From Myxococcus sp. RHSTA-1-4 (lineage in GTDB: Bacteria > Myxococcota > Myxococcia > Myxococcales > Myxococcaceae), in assembly GCF_020037125.1 (NCBI RefSeq), contig NZ_JAIQDG010000003.1, positions 310,001 to 374,000 of the forward strand: DNA of 64,000 nucleotides, written 5' to 3'. This document shows, in pieces, positions 44,068 through 52,770 of the stretch. The notes under the pieces were generated by a model, which saw nothing but the letters and a program-made list of their open reading frames with translations, did not search any database and was not told the origin of the DNA. The translations under genes and the position numbers were made by a program. Each line of letters opens with the position of its first letter. Positions within the stretch are counted from its first letter, which is position 1.

Positions 44068-44924
44068 GCACGGGGATGGACGAGGCGGCCGTCGCGCGGC
44101 TGGTGCCGGGGCTGGGCCTGGCGCTGCCGCGGGTGCCCCACCGGGGCCGCGTGGGCGAGGTGCGCGCCACGTCCGCCGGCAGCTCTCTGGAGCTGCACGA
44201 CTTCCGCGTGTACCAGCCGGGCGATGACCTGCGGCAGGTGGACTGGAACGCGGTGGCTCGCACGGGGGAGCTGATTCTGCGCATCCGGCAGGATGAGGTG
44301 TCTCCGCGCGTGGAGGTGGTGCTGGACGGCTCGCGCTCCATGGCGCTGTCCCCGCGCAAGGCGGCGTGCGCGCGCGAGCTGGCGCTGCTCACGGCGGAGG
44401 TGGCCTCGAGGCAGGGACTGTCGCCCACGCTGCTGGTGGCGGGCGCACGGCCGGAGCGGGCGCAGGGGGCGGCGTGCCGGGCGGCGCTGCAGGCCACGGC
44501 GTTCGATGCCCGTGATGACCTGTCGGCCTCGCTGGCGAGGTTGCCTCCACCGCGGCCCTGTGGACTGCGGGTGGTGGTGAGCGACTTCCTGTTCGAGGCG
44601 GACCTGCCGGCGCTGTGCTCGCGGCTGTCGCGCGGGGCGGCGGGGCTGTTCCTGGTGCAGGTGCTGGACGCGGAGGATTTGGACCCGTCGGGGGGAGAGG
44701 GCGCGCGGCTGGTGGACGCGGAGAGCGGCGCGGCGCTGGAGGAGCTGCTGACGGAGGACGTGCTGGCGGCGTACTCGCGCCGCTTCGAGGAGCACCAGCG
44801 CGCCTTGAGGGCCGCGGCGGTGCGGGCTCGGGGGGCGTTGCTCACGGCTCCGGCGTACGAGGCGCTGGCCGGGTTGGTGGCGGGGCCGCTGCGGCCGCTG
44901 TTCGTCGCGGGAGGTGGGGCGTGA
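44064..44924 (+). CDS. DUF58 domain protein (vWA-like)
   Basis: 286 aa from GTG 44064 (ATG 44076 is an alternative). The DUF58 motif YQPGDDLRQVDWNA is at about 50-63 and the vWA metal site DGSRS at 88-92. Such proteins bind a partner ATPase of the MoxR family and are usually encoded just after it. The start overlaps the permease stop and the stop overlaps the BatA-like gene. Confidence 0.88.
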   Translation: MSTGMDEAAVARLVPGLGLALPRVPHRGRVGEVRATSAGSSLELHDFRVYQPGDDLRQVDWNAVARTGELILRIRQDEVSPRVEVVLDGSRSMALSPRKAACARELALLTAEVASRQGLSPTLLVAGARPERAQGAACRAALQATAFDARDDLSASLARLPPPRPCGLRVVVSDFLFEADLPALCSRLSRGAAGLFLVQVLDAEDLDPSGGEGARLVDAESGAALEELLTEDVLAAYSRRFEEHQRALRAAAVRARGALLTAPAYEALAGLVAGPLRPLFVAGGGA

Positions 44925-46663
44925 GCTTCGGCTTCCCTTGGGGGTTGCTGGCGCTGGGGGCTCTCGCGCCGCTGGTGGCGGCGTATTTCCTGCGGCGTCG
45001 GCAGAAGCCGGTGGTGGTGAGCGCGCTGTTCCTGTGGCGCACGCCGCGACCTCGCGCGGAGGCGGGGCCGCGATGGGAGCGCTTCACGCGGGAGGCCTCG
45101 CTGCTGCTGGAGGCGCTGGCTGTCATTGCCGCGGCGCTTTTCCTCGCGGACGCGCGGCTGGGCGAGGCGGCGCGGACCCGGCACCTGGTGCTGGTGGTGG
45201 ACGGCAGCCTCTCCATGTCCGCTCGCGGACCGGATGGAGTCACGGTCCTGGAGAAGGTGCGCCAGGAGGCCGCGAAGCGGGTGGAGGAGGCGGAGGCGAC
45301 GCAGGTGACGGTGCTGGCGTCGGGCATCGCGCCGCGTGTGCTCGCGGGGCCCGAGGCGGAGCCGTCCCGGGCGCTCGCGGCGCTGGAGTCCTTCCAGGCG
45401 CTGGGCGCGGACCATGACGTCATGCCCACGCTCATCTGGGCGCAGGAGCTGGCCGGCTCTGGCCGCAGGGTGGTCTTCCTCACGGACGCGCCTCCGGAGA
45501 TCGCGGCGCTCGTGCCTGCCTCGGTGCGGTGGATGGCATTCGGGACGGGGCGCGACAACGTGGCGCTCGTCTCCGCGCAGCGGCGGGACGAGGGCGCCAC
45601 GGCCACGGTGACGCTACGGGTGGCCCGCTTCGGCGCGGGGCCGCAAGAGGTGGAGGCGCGGGTGCGCGCACAGCCCGGCCCTGGTGCGAAGGAGGGCACC
45701 GAGCGCGTGGAGCGGGTGCGTCTGCCGGACGAGGGCACCGCCACGGTGCGCCTCACCTTCCAGGGCGCCGGAACTGTGGAGGTGTCCCTGCCGGAGGATG
45801 CGCTGCCCGAGGACGGCCGCGTGCGACTGCCGCCCTCGCCTGTCCGCCCGGTAGCGGTGGGGCTGGCTGAGGGACTCGCGCCTCCCGAGCGGCAGTCCTT
45901 GGAGCGCTTCCTCGCGGTGGCGCCCGAGGTGGCGCGCGACGGCGCGAAGGAGGGCACGGCTCCCGCGGAGGTGCTGCTCGTGGGGCCTCGGGGGACGGAT
46001 GCGCGCGTCACGGTGGGGGCGCCGGGGACGCTGCGCACCTTCGTGGGGCCGTTCTTCTCGGAGAAGGGGCATCCACTGCTGGACGACGTGCAGTTCGCGG
46101 GCGTGCGGTGGACGGCGGGAGACAATCCTCCCGGGCGTCCGCTGGTGACCGCGGGCGAGGCGGTGCTGGTGTCCGAGGAGGAGGGCGGCCGGGTGCACCT
46201 CAACGTGGACCTGACGCGCTCCAACGTGCAGCGCGTGGCGGCGTGGCCGGTGCTGCTGGGCAACGTGGTGCGCGAGGCGCGGCGCACGCGGGAGGGATTT
46301 CCTCGACGGCAGCTCACCCTGGGCGAGCCCCTGCCCGTGGTGACGGTGTCCGGCGCGCGCTACACGCTGGTGGGCCCGGGAGGAAGCCGCCCGGTGTTTG
46401 GTGCCGGAGCGGTGGACCTGCCGCCGCCTGCCGGGCCCGGGCGGTACGTGCTGGAGCGCGACGGAGACGAGGTGGACGCGGCGGAGGTGCTGGCGCTGGA
46501 TGCTCGCGAGTCGGACCTGCGCGGGCGTGGCGCCGCGGACGTGCCGGCGCGTGAGTCCTCTGAAGATGATGAGCGTGGCACCGCACCGAGCAGGGCACGT
46601 TGGCCTCTGGTGCTGCTGTTGGTTGCGCTCGTGGCAGACTTTTACGTCACGCGGCGGGCCTGA
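44921..46663 (+). CDS. BatA-like membrane vWA-domain protein
   Basis: 580 aa from GTG 44921. N-terminal region with a helix and BatA-type YFLRRRQKP motif, second helix at about 60-76, then a vWA domain with DGSLS MIDAS residues at 94-98, a large middle part of Ig-like beta structure, and a C-terminal transmembrane helix (LVLLLVALVADFYV). This is the layout of BatA/BatB in Bacteroides aerotolerance operons, membrane partners of MoxR. The next cluster gene, another vWA protein, follows only after a 958-nt interruption. Confidence 0.87.
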   Translation: MSFGFPWGLLALGALAPLVAAYFLRRRQKPVVVSALFLWRTPRPRAEAGPRWERFTREASLLLEALAVIAAALFLADARLGEAARTRHLVLVVDGSLSMSARGPDGVTVLEKVRQEAAKRVEEAEATQVTVLASGIAPRVLAGPEAEPSRALAALESFQALGADHDVMPTLIWAQELAGSGRRVVFLTDAPPEIAALVPASVRWMAFGTGRDNVALVSAQRRDEGATATVTLRVARFGAGPQEVEARVRAQPGPGAKEGTERVERVRLPDEGTATVRLTFQGAGTVEVSLPEDALPEDGRVRLPPSPVRPVAVGLAEGLAPPERQSLERFLAVAPEVARDGAKEGTAPAEVLLVGPRGTDARVTVGAPGTLRTFVGPFFSEKGHPLLDDVQFAGVRWTAGDNPPGRPLVTAGEAVLVSEEEGGRVHLNVDLTRSNVQRVAAWPVLLGNVVREARRTREGFPRRQLTLGEPLPVVTVSGARYTLVGPGGSRPVFGAGAVDLPPPAGPGRYVLERDGDEVDAAEVLALDARESDLRGRGAADVPARESSEDDERGTAPSRARWPLVLLLVALVADFYVTRRA

Positions 46664-46814
46664 CAAGCGCGAGCGCCAGCATGCTGAATGCGCTCTTTCT
46701 GTGCGCCTGAATTGCAGTTGCCAATGGACTTCATGGGGTTGGAGTGAAAATATTTGTAGATGCGGCGCGAGCGCTGTGTCCGCATGTCTGAGCTCCACTG
46801 ATTGAGAGGATTCT

Positions 46815-47159
46815 GTGTCTGTAGAATATTTTGCAAGGACTGCTGTCGTTGTGAGCGCTTTCTTCCTCGCGGCGTGCGGAGCCGAAGAAGAGCAGCACCT
46901 GGAAACACTCGGCTCCGAACTGGAGTCCTCGCATCAGGATGATGTGACCACCGCGAGCGCGCTCGATTGCGAGAACCGGATTATCGGCCCCGGTACGATC
47001 TGTTATGAATGGTCGACGCTCAGAGCGAATGAGGAGGCGAGCTGTGTCGCAGCAGGGGGAACCGTTGCGGCTTGGTCGGCGGATTCTTGGTGTGAGGAGG
47101 TCAATACCTACTGTGACGTTGGTTTCGTTTGCTACTACGGACTCAGATGCTGCCTTTAG
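46815..47159 (+). CDS. Small Cys-rich lipoprotein
   Basis: 114 aa from GTG 46815 with GAGAGG 5 nt upstream. Signal peptide with lipobox LAAC (Cys21, VVVSAFFLAAC). The mature part has seven or eight cysteines, including a terminal CC. No family recognised. Located between two genes of the MoxR/vWA cluster, in DNA that is less G+C-rich than the neighbours, so it may be a later insertion. Function unknown. Confidence 0.6.
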   Translation: MSVEYFARTAVVVSAFFLAACGAEEEQHLETLGSELESSHQDDVTTASALDCENRIIGPGTICYEWSTLRANEEASCVAAGGTVAAWSADSWCEEVNTYCDVGFVCYYGLRCCL

Positions 47160-47621
47160 CGCCTCAACACCCTTCCGGGAGCTGTCTTGAGGCTTCACGT
47201 TTCGAATCACTGAAGGCTCATCGCTAGATTGCTGGTCAATGTTTCTCCGGTCAGCATCCCCGTCCGGAGGGATCGTCAGAACTCTCCGGACGGGAGGACC
47301 TGCGCTGGCAGCTCAATGGAGGTCTTGAGGCCGCCTTCATTGCCACGTGCTATCCTCCGTGCTCGGACGGCGGGCCGCTTTCTTTCCGAGCGGGGACGCC
47401 GGGAGATTCTGGGGGCATCGCCGAGCCAGAACGTCCCATCTCACAGGTTTCCAGAGAGACCTGACCATGTCCCTGTCTCCGTCCAACGGTTTGTAGACCA
47501 GTTCCTGCCGGGGAGAATCAGCAGCACCACGGGCGCGTCCTCCCCCTCTGACCGGCAGTGAAAGCTGGCAGTGTCGGTGAGCGCTCCGGAAATCGATCGC
47601 ACAAGGCGCTAGGCTCCGGGA
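47160..47621. other. Non-coding stretch between lipoprotein and vWA gene
   Basis: 462 nt. I find no supportable gene: the one 110-aa open frame has no start signal or resemblance to anything. It holds one strong inverted repeat, listed separately at 47259-47294. The remainder may hold a promoter for the vWA gene. Confidence 0.5.
47259..47294. terminator. Perfect 11-bp inverted repeat
   Basis: CCCGTCCGGAG (47259-47269) and CTCCGGACGGG (47284-47294) with a 14-nt loop. It is a terminator candidate for the small lipoprotein gene (100 nt upstream) or a regulatory site. Confidence 0.4.
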
Positions 47622-50402
47622 GTGATGTCCTTCTCCCTCCCCCAGGCGTGGGTGCTGCTGCTTCCGCTGGGCCTCTTCCTCTGGAAGTACGGCCGGCGGC
47701 CGGGCCCGCCCATGTGGCTGCGCGCCGCGCTGCTGGTGCTCATCGTGGGTGCGCTGTCCGGGCCCGAGCTGCGGCTAGCCGATGCGGGCAGTGACGTGGT
47801 GGTCGTCGTCGATCGTTCCGCCTCCATGCCCCGCGACGTGGACCGCACCGCGCAGGAGCTCGTCACCCTGCTGGAGAACCAGCGGCGGCCGGGTGACCGC
47901 GTGGGTGTCATCACCTTCGGGCGCGAGCCCCGCGTGGAGCAGCCGCTGACCGCCACCGGCCGCTTCGGTGGCTTCACGCGTCCCGTGGACGCGGAGGCCT
48001 CCGACTTATCGGCCGCGCTGGACGCGGCGGGCGCCCTCATTCCCGATGAGCGCACCGGCCGCGTGTTGGTGCTGTCCGATGGACGGGCCACGGGCGTGGA
48101 CGCGCGCGGCGCGGCGCGGCGGCTGGCGGCACGGGGCCTCGCGGTGGACTGGCGCCACGTCGCCCGTCCCGAGCCGCCGCTGGACGTGGCCGTCGTCTCG
48201 CTGGACGTGCCCGCCTCCGTGGCCGTGCGCGAGCCCTTCCAGTTCTCCGCCGTGGTGCAGGCCTCCGCGCCCGTCACCGGCACGGTGCGCCTGGAGCGCA
48301 ACGGCCGCGTACTGGTGAAGGGGCCCTTCGACTTCGCGCCCGGTCCCAACGTGCTGCCGCTGCGCGACCTGGTGGAGGAGCCAGGCCTCGTGCGCTACCA
48401 GCTCGTCGTGGAGACACCGGGTGATGGCGTGGTGGAGAACGACAAGGGCCTCGCGGTGCTGCGCGTGGAGGGCCCGCCGCGCGTGCTGCTGCTGACGAAC
48501 CAGCCCCGGGGCACGCTCGCGAAGGCGCTCGGGGACACGGGCATGCAGGTCGATGTGCGCGCGCCCTTCCGGCTCTCGCTGGACGAGCTGGACGGCGTGG
48601 GCTCGGTGGTGCTGGAGAACGTGGACGCCAACGCGCTGGGCGAGCCGGGCCTCAACGCGCTGGCGGCGTACGTGGAGCAGGCTGGCGGCGGGCTCGTGAT
48701 GACGGGCGGGCGCTCCAGCTTCGGCGAGGGCGGCTACCGGAGCTCACCGGTGGAGCCCTTGCTGCCGGTGTCGCTGGAGATGCGCGAGGAACAGCGCCGC
48801 GCGGCCGTGGCGCTCAGCGTGCTGATGGACTGCTCGTGCTCCATGGGCGCCACCGTGCCTGACGGGCGCACGAAGATGGAGCTGGCCGCCGAGGGCGTCG
48901 TCGCCGCGCTCACGCTGCTCAACCCGAAGGACGAGGCCTCCGTCCACATGGTGGACACGAAGGCCCATGAAATCTTCCCGCTGAGCCCCGTGGAGTCCGG
49001 GCTGCCGCTGGACGAGGTGGCGCGCGGCTTCAGCGGAGGCGGCGGCATCTACGTGGGCGAGGCGCTGCGCGTGGGACGCGGCGAAATCCTCCGCAGCGAG
49101 AAGCCCACCCGCCATGTCCTGCTCTTCTCCGACGCGGCGGATTCCGAGGAGCCGGACGACTACCAGCGCACGCTGTCCGAGCTGCGCGGCAAGGACGTGA
49201 CGGTGTCCGTCATCGGCCTGGGCACGCCGAAGGACCCGGACGCGGACCTGCTGAAGGAGGTGGCCGCGCGCGGCGGCGGGCGCGTCTACTTCGCCGAGGA
49301 TGCGATGAGCCTGCCGCGCATCTTCAGCCAGGAGACGCTCACGGTGGCGCGCGCCACCTTCGTGGACGAGCCCGCGTCCGTGGAGGCCGCGCCCGACCTG
49401 CCGCTGCTGGGGCGGCTGCCCTCGGAGGGGCTTCCGCAAGTGGGCGGCTACAACCTCACGTACCTCAAGCCCCAGGCCAGCGTGGCGCTGCGCACGCTCG
49501 ATACCAACGCCGCGCCGCTGCTGGCGATGTGGCCGCGCGGCGCGGGGCGCACGGTGGCCTTCACCGCGGAGGTGGACGGGCCGTACACGGGCGAGCTTCG
49601 CCAGTGGAGCGCGCTGCGCGCCGCGCTGGAGGCCATGGTGCGCTGGACGCTGGCGGGCTCGGCGCCCATGGGTGAGGCGGTGGTGCGCTCCGAGCGGCGG
49701 GGGCACCTGCTGCGCGTGACGCTGGACCTGCCCCCGGGCGAGCCGCTTCCGGGCGCGCTGCCCACGCTGGTGCTGCTGCCCGGGAATGGAAGCTCCGTTC
49801 CGCTGGAGCGGCCCATGCGCTGGGAGGACGAGGACCGGCTGGTGGCCGAGTACCCGCTGGAGGGCAGCGGCACGTGGCACCCCGTGGTGCGCCTGGGCTC
49901 GCGGGCGCTGCGCGCTCCGCCGGTGACGCTTCCGTACGCGCCGGAGTTCGAGCCGGGCAGCGCGAAGGAGGGACTGGAGTTGCTGCGCGCCGTGGCGGCG
50001 GTGGGGGGCGGCGTGGAGCGCCTGTCCATGACGGGCCTCTTCATGGAGGCCCCCGAGTCCGAGGGCCGGTGGCCCCTGGCCCCCTGGCTGGTGGGACTGG
50101 TCCTGGCCGTGTTGCTGGCGGAGGTGGCCGTGCGCCGCTTCCTCTCCGCGCCCCGGGTGCGGAAGGTGAGCACGGCGGTGGCTGGGGCTCAGGCTCCGGC
50201 GGTGGGTGTGGCTCCCTCTCGTACGGCTTCGCAGGTGAGTGCACCTCGGGGACCCGAGCCTCGGAGCGACGCGAAGGGAGCTCCGGAGCAGGGCACGGCG
50301 GCTCCCACCGCGGAAGCCGAGGCCGCGAAGCCACGAGAGGGTGGCGTGGACTCCGCACTGGAGGCTGCGCGCGCCCGCTCACGCCGGCGGCTGGACCGGT
50401 GA
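47622..50402 (+). CDS. Membrane protein with two vWA domains and a glutamine-amidotransferase-like middle
   Basis: 926 aa, GTG 47622 or ATG 47625. Two N-terminal helices (about 8-20 and 31-48), then vWA-1 with MIDAS DRSAS (64-68), a beta domain (about 195-290), a class I glutamine-amidotransferase-like segment with GGGLVMTGGRSSFGEGGY at about 353-370 but lacking a convincing catalytic Cys, vWA-2 with DCSCS (about 402-408), a second beta part, a C-terminal transmembrane helix (about 825-845) and a basic tail. It resembles BatB-like/DUF1355 proteins. Expected partner of the MoxR ATPase encoded at 38819. Second MIDAS contains unusual cysteines in place of the variable positions. Confidence 0.85.
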   Translation: MMSFSLPQAWVLLLPLGLFLWKYGRRPGPPMWLRAALLVLIVGALSGPELRLADAGSDVVVVVDRSASMPRDVDRTAQELVTLLENQRRPGDRVGVITFGREPRVEQPLTATGRFGGFTRPVDAEASDLSAALDAAGALIPDERTGRVLVLSDGRATGVDARGAARRLAARGLAVDWRHVARPEPPLDVAVVSLDVPASVAVREPFQFSAVVQASAPVTGTVRLERNGRVLVKGPFDFAPGPNVLPLRDLVEEPGLVRYQLVVETPGDGVVENDKGLAVLRVEGPPRVLLLTNQPRGTLAKALGDTGMQVDVRAPFRLSLDELDGVGSVVLENVDANALGEPGLNALAAYVEQAGGGLVMTGGRSSFGEGGYRSSPVEPLLPVSLEMREEQRRAAVALSVLMDCSCSMGATVPDGRTKMELAAEGVVAALTLLNPKDEASVHMVDTKAHEIFPLSPVESGLPLDEVARGFSGGGGIYVGEALRVGRGEILRSEKPTRHVLLFSDAADSEEPDDYQRTLSELRGKDVTVSVIGLGTPKDPDADLLKEVAARGGGRVYFAEDAMSLPRIFSQETLTVARATFVDEPASVEAAPDLPLLGRLPSEGLPQVGGYNLTYLKPQASVALRTLDTNAAPLLAMWPRGAGRTVAFTAEVDGPYTGELRQWSALRAALEAMVRWTLAGSAPMGEAVVRSERRGHLLRVTLDLPPGEPLPGALPTLVLLPGNGSSVPLERPMRWEDEDRLVAEYPLEGSGTWHPVVRLGSRALRAPPVTLPYAPEFEPGSAKEGLELLRAVAAVGGGVERLSMTGLFMEAPESEGRWPLAPWLVGLVLAVLLAEVAVRRFLSAPRVRKVSTAVAGAQAPAVGVAPSRTASQVSAPRGPEPRSDAKGAPEQGTAAPTAEAEAAKPREGGVDSALEAARARSRRRLDR

Positions 50403-50932
50403 GAGCGCGCGCTGATGCGGTCGGGCAGTGGCGACCCGATAGGGATGTAGCGAGCGGAAGGTGAAGGTGCGGGCCGCCGCGGTCTCGGATGTGGAATCAC
50501 GGCTGAGCGGCGGCCCGCGGGTGAAGAAATGCGGGTCGCCTCGAACTTGGATGTGCAGTCACGGCTGAGAGGCGGCCCGCGAATGAGGAAGTGCGAGCCG
50601 CCTCGGTCTTGGATGTGCAGTCACGGCTGAGAGGCGGCCCGCGGTGAAAAGTGCAGGCCCGCCCCGGAGTCGGGATGAAGAATCGCTGCTGAAGGGGCGG
50701 CCCGCGGTGAAAGTGCAGACCCGCCCCGGACTCAGGATGGAGAGCTCAGGTGAGGGGGCGGTCTGCGGTGATGCACGGGTCACTCCTGACTCGGAGGGGA
50801 GAGCACAGATGAGAGGCGCGGCCCGTTGCCCGTGAGTGTCACAAGGCGAAGGGAAATATACACCGCAACTGTGGCGAATGCAACAAAGCCGGAAAGTTTC
50901 CCGTATATGGAAATATGGGAGGGAGTGGGGGG
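50403..50932. other. Intergenic region with tandem hairpin units
   Basis: 530 nt without a gene. Most of it is the repeat array at 50461-50830. Its last 90 nt (50843-50930) are AT-rich and purine-rich (GGGAAATATAC, GTATATGGAAATAT) and probably hold the promoter of the glycosyltransferase gene. Confidence 0.6.
50461..50830. repeat. Array of about six tandem ~62-bp units, each a hairpin
   Basis: First-arm starts at 50469, 50531, 50593, 50653, 50715 and 50773 give a period of 58-62 nt. Each unit has an A-rich linker (GGTGAAAAGT-like), a GC arm of 11-13 nt, a 24-28 nt middle (consensus GGATGTGCAGTCACGGCTGA) and the complementary arm (GAGGCGGCCCGC-like). Unit 1 pairs perfectly over 12 bp (50469-50480 with 50507-50518). 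Units 2 and 3 pair with one G-T or one A-C. In unit 5 both arms changed (GCAGACC with GGTCTGC), preserving pairing. Unit 6 is degenerate. Period is not a multiple of three throughout and no reading frame is kept, so it is not coding. Confidence 0.8.
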
Positions 50933-52633
50933 ATGAGCAGCCCCTGGAGGGGACGTATCGCGAGGTGGGGGCTGGTCCTGGCCCTTGGGGCCCTGTCCAT
51001 CCAGGCCCTGCGCCTGGCGCTGCACAAGGCGTTCAGCATCGACGAGTTCCAGTACGCGCACGCCGCATGGCTCGTGGCCCAGGGGCAGGTGCCCTACCGG
51101 GACTTCTTCGAGGTCCACTTCCCACTCGTCTACCAGGTGCTGGCGCCTCTGTTCGGCGTGCTGGGGGACGACCCGCTCAACGTGCTCGCGCTGCGTGCGG
51201 CCATGCTCGTTCCGCTCGCCGGAGCCTGCGCGGCGGTGGCGCTCATCAACCGTCGTGAGGGCCGGGCCACCGCGCTGCTGGCTCCCGTGCTGCTGCTGGC
51301 GCAGCCTTCCTTCGTGCGCTTCGCGACCGAGGTGCGTCCGGACGCGCTGGCCATCGCGCTCTTCCTGGGGGCGCTCGCCGCGCTGTGGGGCCGTCCCGCC
51401 ACGCCGGCGCGAGGCTTCGTGGCGGGGGCGCTGCTCGTGGCCTCCGCGTGGGGCTCGCAGAAGGTGCTGTTCCACGGAGGCGCGGTGGGCGCCGTGCTCG
51501 CGGTGGACCTCGCCCTGCGGCGGGGGAGGGCGCCCGCGCTGGTGCCCTCGCCGCGCGCCTTCCTCTCCGGCGCTGGCGCGGTGCTCGCGGCCGTGGCGGC
51601 GTATCTCACGGTGAGCCGCTCCTGGGCCGCGTGGTGGCAGTGGTGCTTCGTCTGGGCCGCCGGGCACCAGCGCGGCTATCCCGGCTTCTCCCCGGGCAAG
51701 TACCTGCTGCCGGTGCTGGAGGAGCAGCCGTGGCTCTTCACCCTGGCGGCGCTGGGGTACTCGGTCTCGGTGCGGCGGTGGTGGCAATCCGGCCGTGCTC
51801 GCTGGAGCGACGCGGAGTTGCTGTTGCTGCTCGCGGTGCCGGTGACGTTCGGCTCGTACGCGCTCCAGCGGGCGCCGTATCCCTACAGCCTGCTGCCCTT
51901 CCTCGGCGTGCTCGCTCCCTTCATGGCGCGCGGCGTGGCGGAGGTGTTCGGGTGGGTGGGTTCGCCGCTCGCGCGCATGGCGGGGGCCGTGGCGCTGGCG
52001 GTGCTGCTGGCCGTGCAGGGCATGCGCCTGGAGGCGCTGCTCGACGGAGGCGGCAACACGCGGCAGCGGGAGGTGCTCGCGCGCATCGCCACGCTCACCG
52101 GGCCGGAGGACGTGGCCTACGACAACTCCGGCGGTTACGTGAGCCGCCCGCACGCGCACTTCTACTTCTACACGGACGCGTACCTGCGCGGCGCCATCGC
52201 GAGCACGCTGGCTCGCGAGATTCCCGAGGCCCTGGTGGCCAGCGGGTGCGTGCTGCGCGTGGAGGACCTGCGCACCTCCGGCCTGCCCCCGGCGCTGCGG
52301 CGCTTCCTCGACGAGCACTACCAGCCCCTGGACGGCGACATCTCACTCTGGGGCCAGCGCTACGAAGCCCCCGAGGGCCGCGCGCTGGAAGGCCGCTTCC
52401 TCGCCGTGCGCGACGGCCGCTACTTCGTCGAGCCCGAGGCCGTGCTCACCCGGGGCGCGCTGTTCATCGACGGCACACGCGTGACGGAGCCTGAATTCAC
52501 GCTGCCGAAGGGCGAGCACTCCGTGCGCTACGAGGGGCCGGGTGGCCCCTTCCACCTGCTCTGGCTGCCGCGTGACGGACGGCGGTGGACGCCCCGGCCG
52601 GGATTGCCTCCCACCTACTCGCGCCTCTTCTGA
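50933..52633 (+). CDS. ArnT/PMT-like family 39 glycosyltransferase (membrane)
   Basis: 566 aa from ATG 50933 (purine-rich GGGAGTGGGGGG upstream). About ten transmembrane helices over residues 10-370, with the acidic loop motif SIDEFQYAHAAWLVAQGQVPYRDFFEVHFP after the first helix, characteristic of GT-C/GT39 polyprenyl-phosphate sugar transferases. A soluble C-terminal domain of about 200 aa faces the periplasm. It would transfer a sugar from a lipid-phosphate carrier to a protein or lipid. Acceptor and donor unknown. Confidence 0.83.
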   Translation: MSSPWRGRIARWGLVLALGALSIQALRLALHKAFSIDEFQYAHAAWLVAQGQVPYRDFFEVHFPLVYQVLAPLFGVLGDDPLNVLALRAAMLVPLAGACAAVALINRREGRATALLAPVLLLAQPSFVRFATEVRPDALAIALFLGALAALWGRPATPARGFVAGALLVASAWGSQKVLFHGGAVGAVLAVDLALRRGRAPALVPSPRAFLSGAGAVLAAVAAYLTVSRSWAAWWQWCFVWAAGHQRGYPGFSPGKYLLPVLEEQPWLFTLAALGYSVSVRRWWQSGRARWSDAELLLLLAVPVTFGSYALQRAPYPYSLLPFLGVLAPFMARGVAEVFGWVGSPLARMAGAVALAVLLAVQGMRLEALLDGGGNTRQREVLARIATLTGPEDVAYDNSGGYVSRPHAHFYFYTDAYLRGAIASTLAREIPEALVASGCVLRVEDLRTSGLPPALRRFLDEHYQPLDGDISLWGQRYEAPEGRALEGRFLAVRDGRYFVEPEAVLTRGALFIDGTRVTEPEFTLPKGEHSVRYEGPGGPFHLLWLPRDGRRWTPRPGLPPTYSRLF

Positions 52634-52735
52634 GGAGGGAGGCCCCGGGGCAGGGCGCGCGCGGAGCTTCCGCACGCGTTGGCCGCGCACGCCGACGCTG
52701 TTGGCGCCGCCCGGCCGCTCACCGCGACGTCATGT

Positions 52736-52756
52736 CCCCGGCCGGACGGGCCGGGG
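52736..52756. terminator. Hairpin between convergent glycosyltransferase and lipoprotein genes
   Basis: CCCCGGCC (52736-52743) and GGCCGGGG (52749-52756) with a 5-nt loop; perfect stem. It lies 15 nt after the lipoprotein stop on the minus strand. Confidence 0.6.
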
Positions 52757-52770
52757 CGCGGGCCCGAAAA

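Noticed and set aside
47165..47215. Short TTCGAATC-containing stretch resembling a tRNA T-arm
   Set aside because: No matching acceptor, D or anticodon arms at the right distances.
47229..47561. 110-codon open frame in the gap before the double-vWA gene
   Set aside because: TTG start without ribosome-binding site, Arg/Ser/Pro-rich translation, and no resemblance to a family.
50461..50830. Could the repeat array be a CRISPR array?
   Set aside because: The middle parts between arms are similar to each other, not unique spacers, arms are 11-13 nt with strong self-complementarity, and no cas gene is near.
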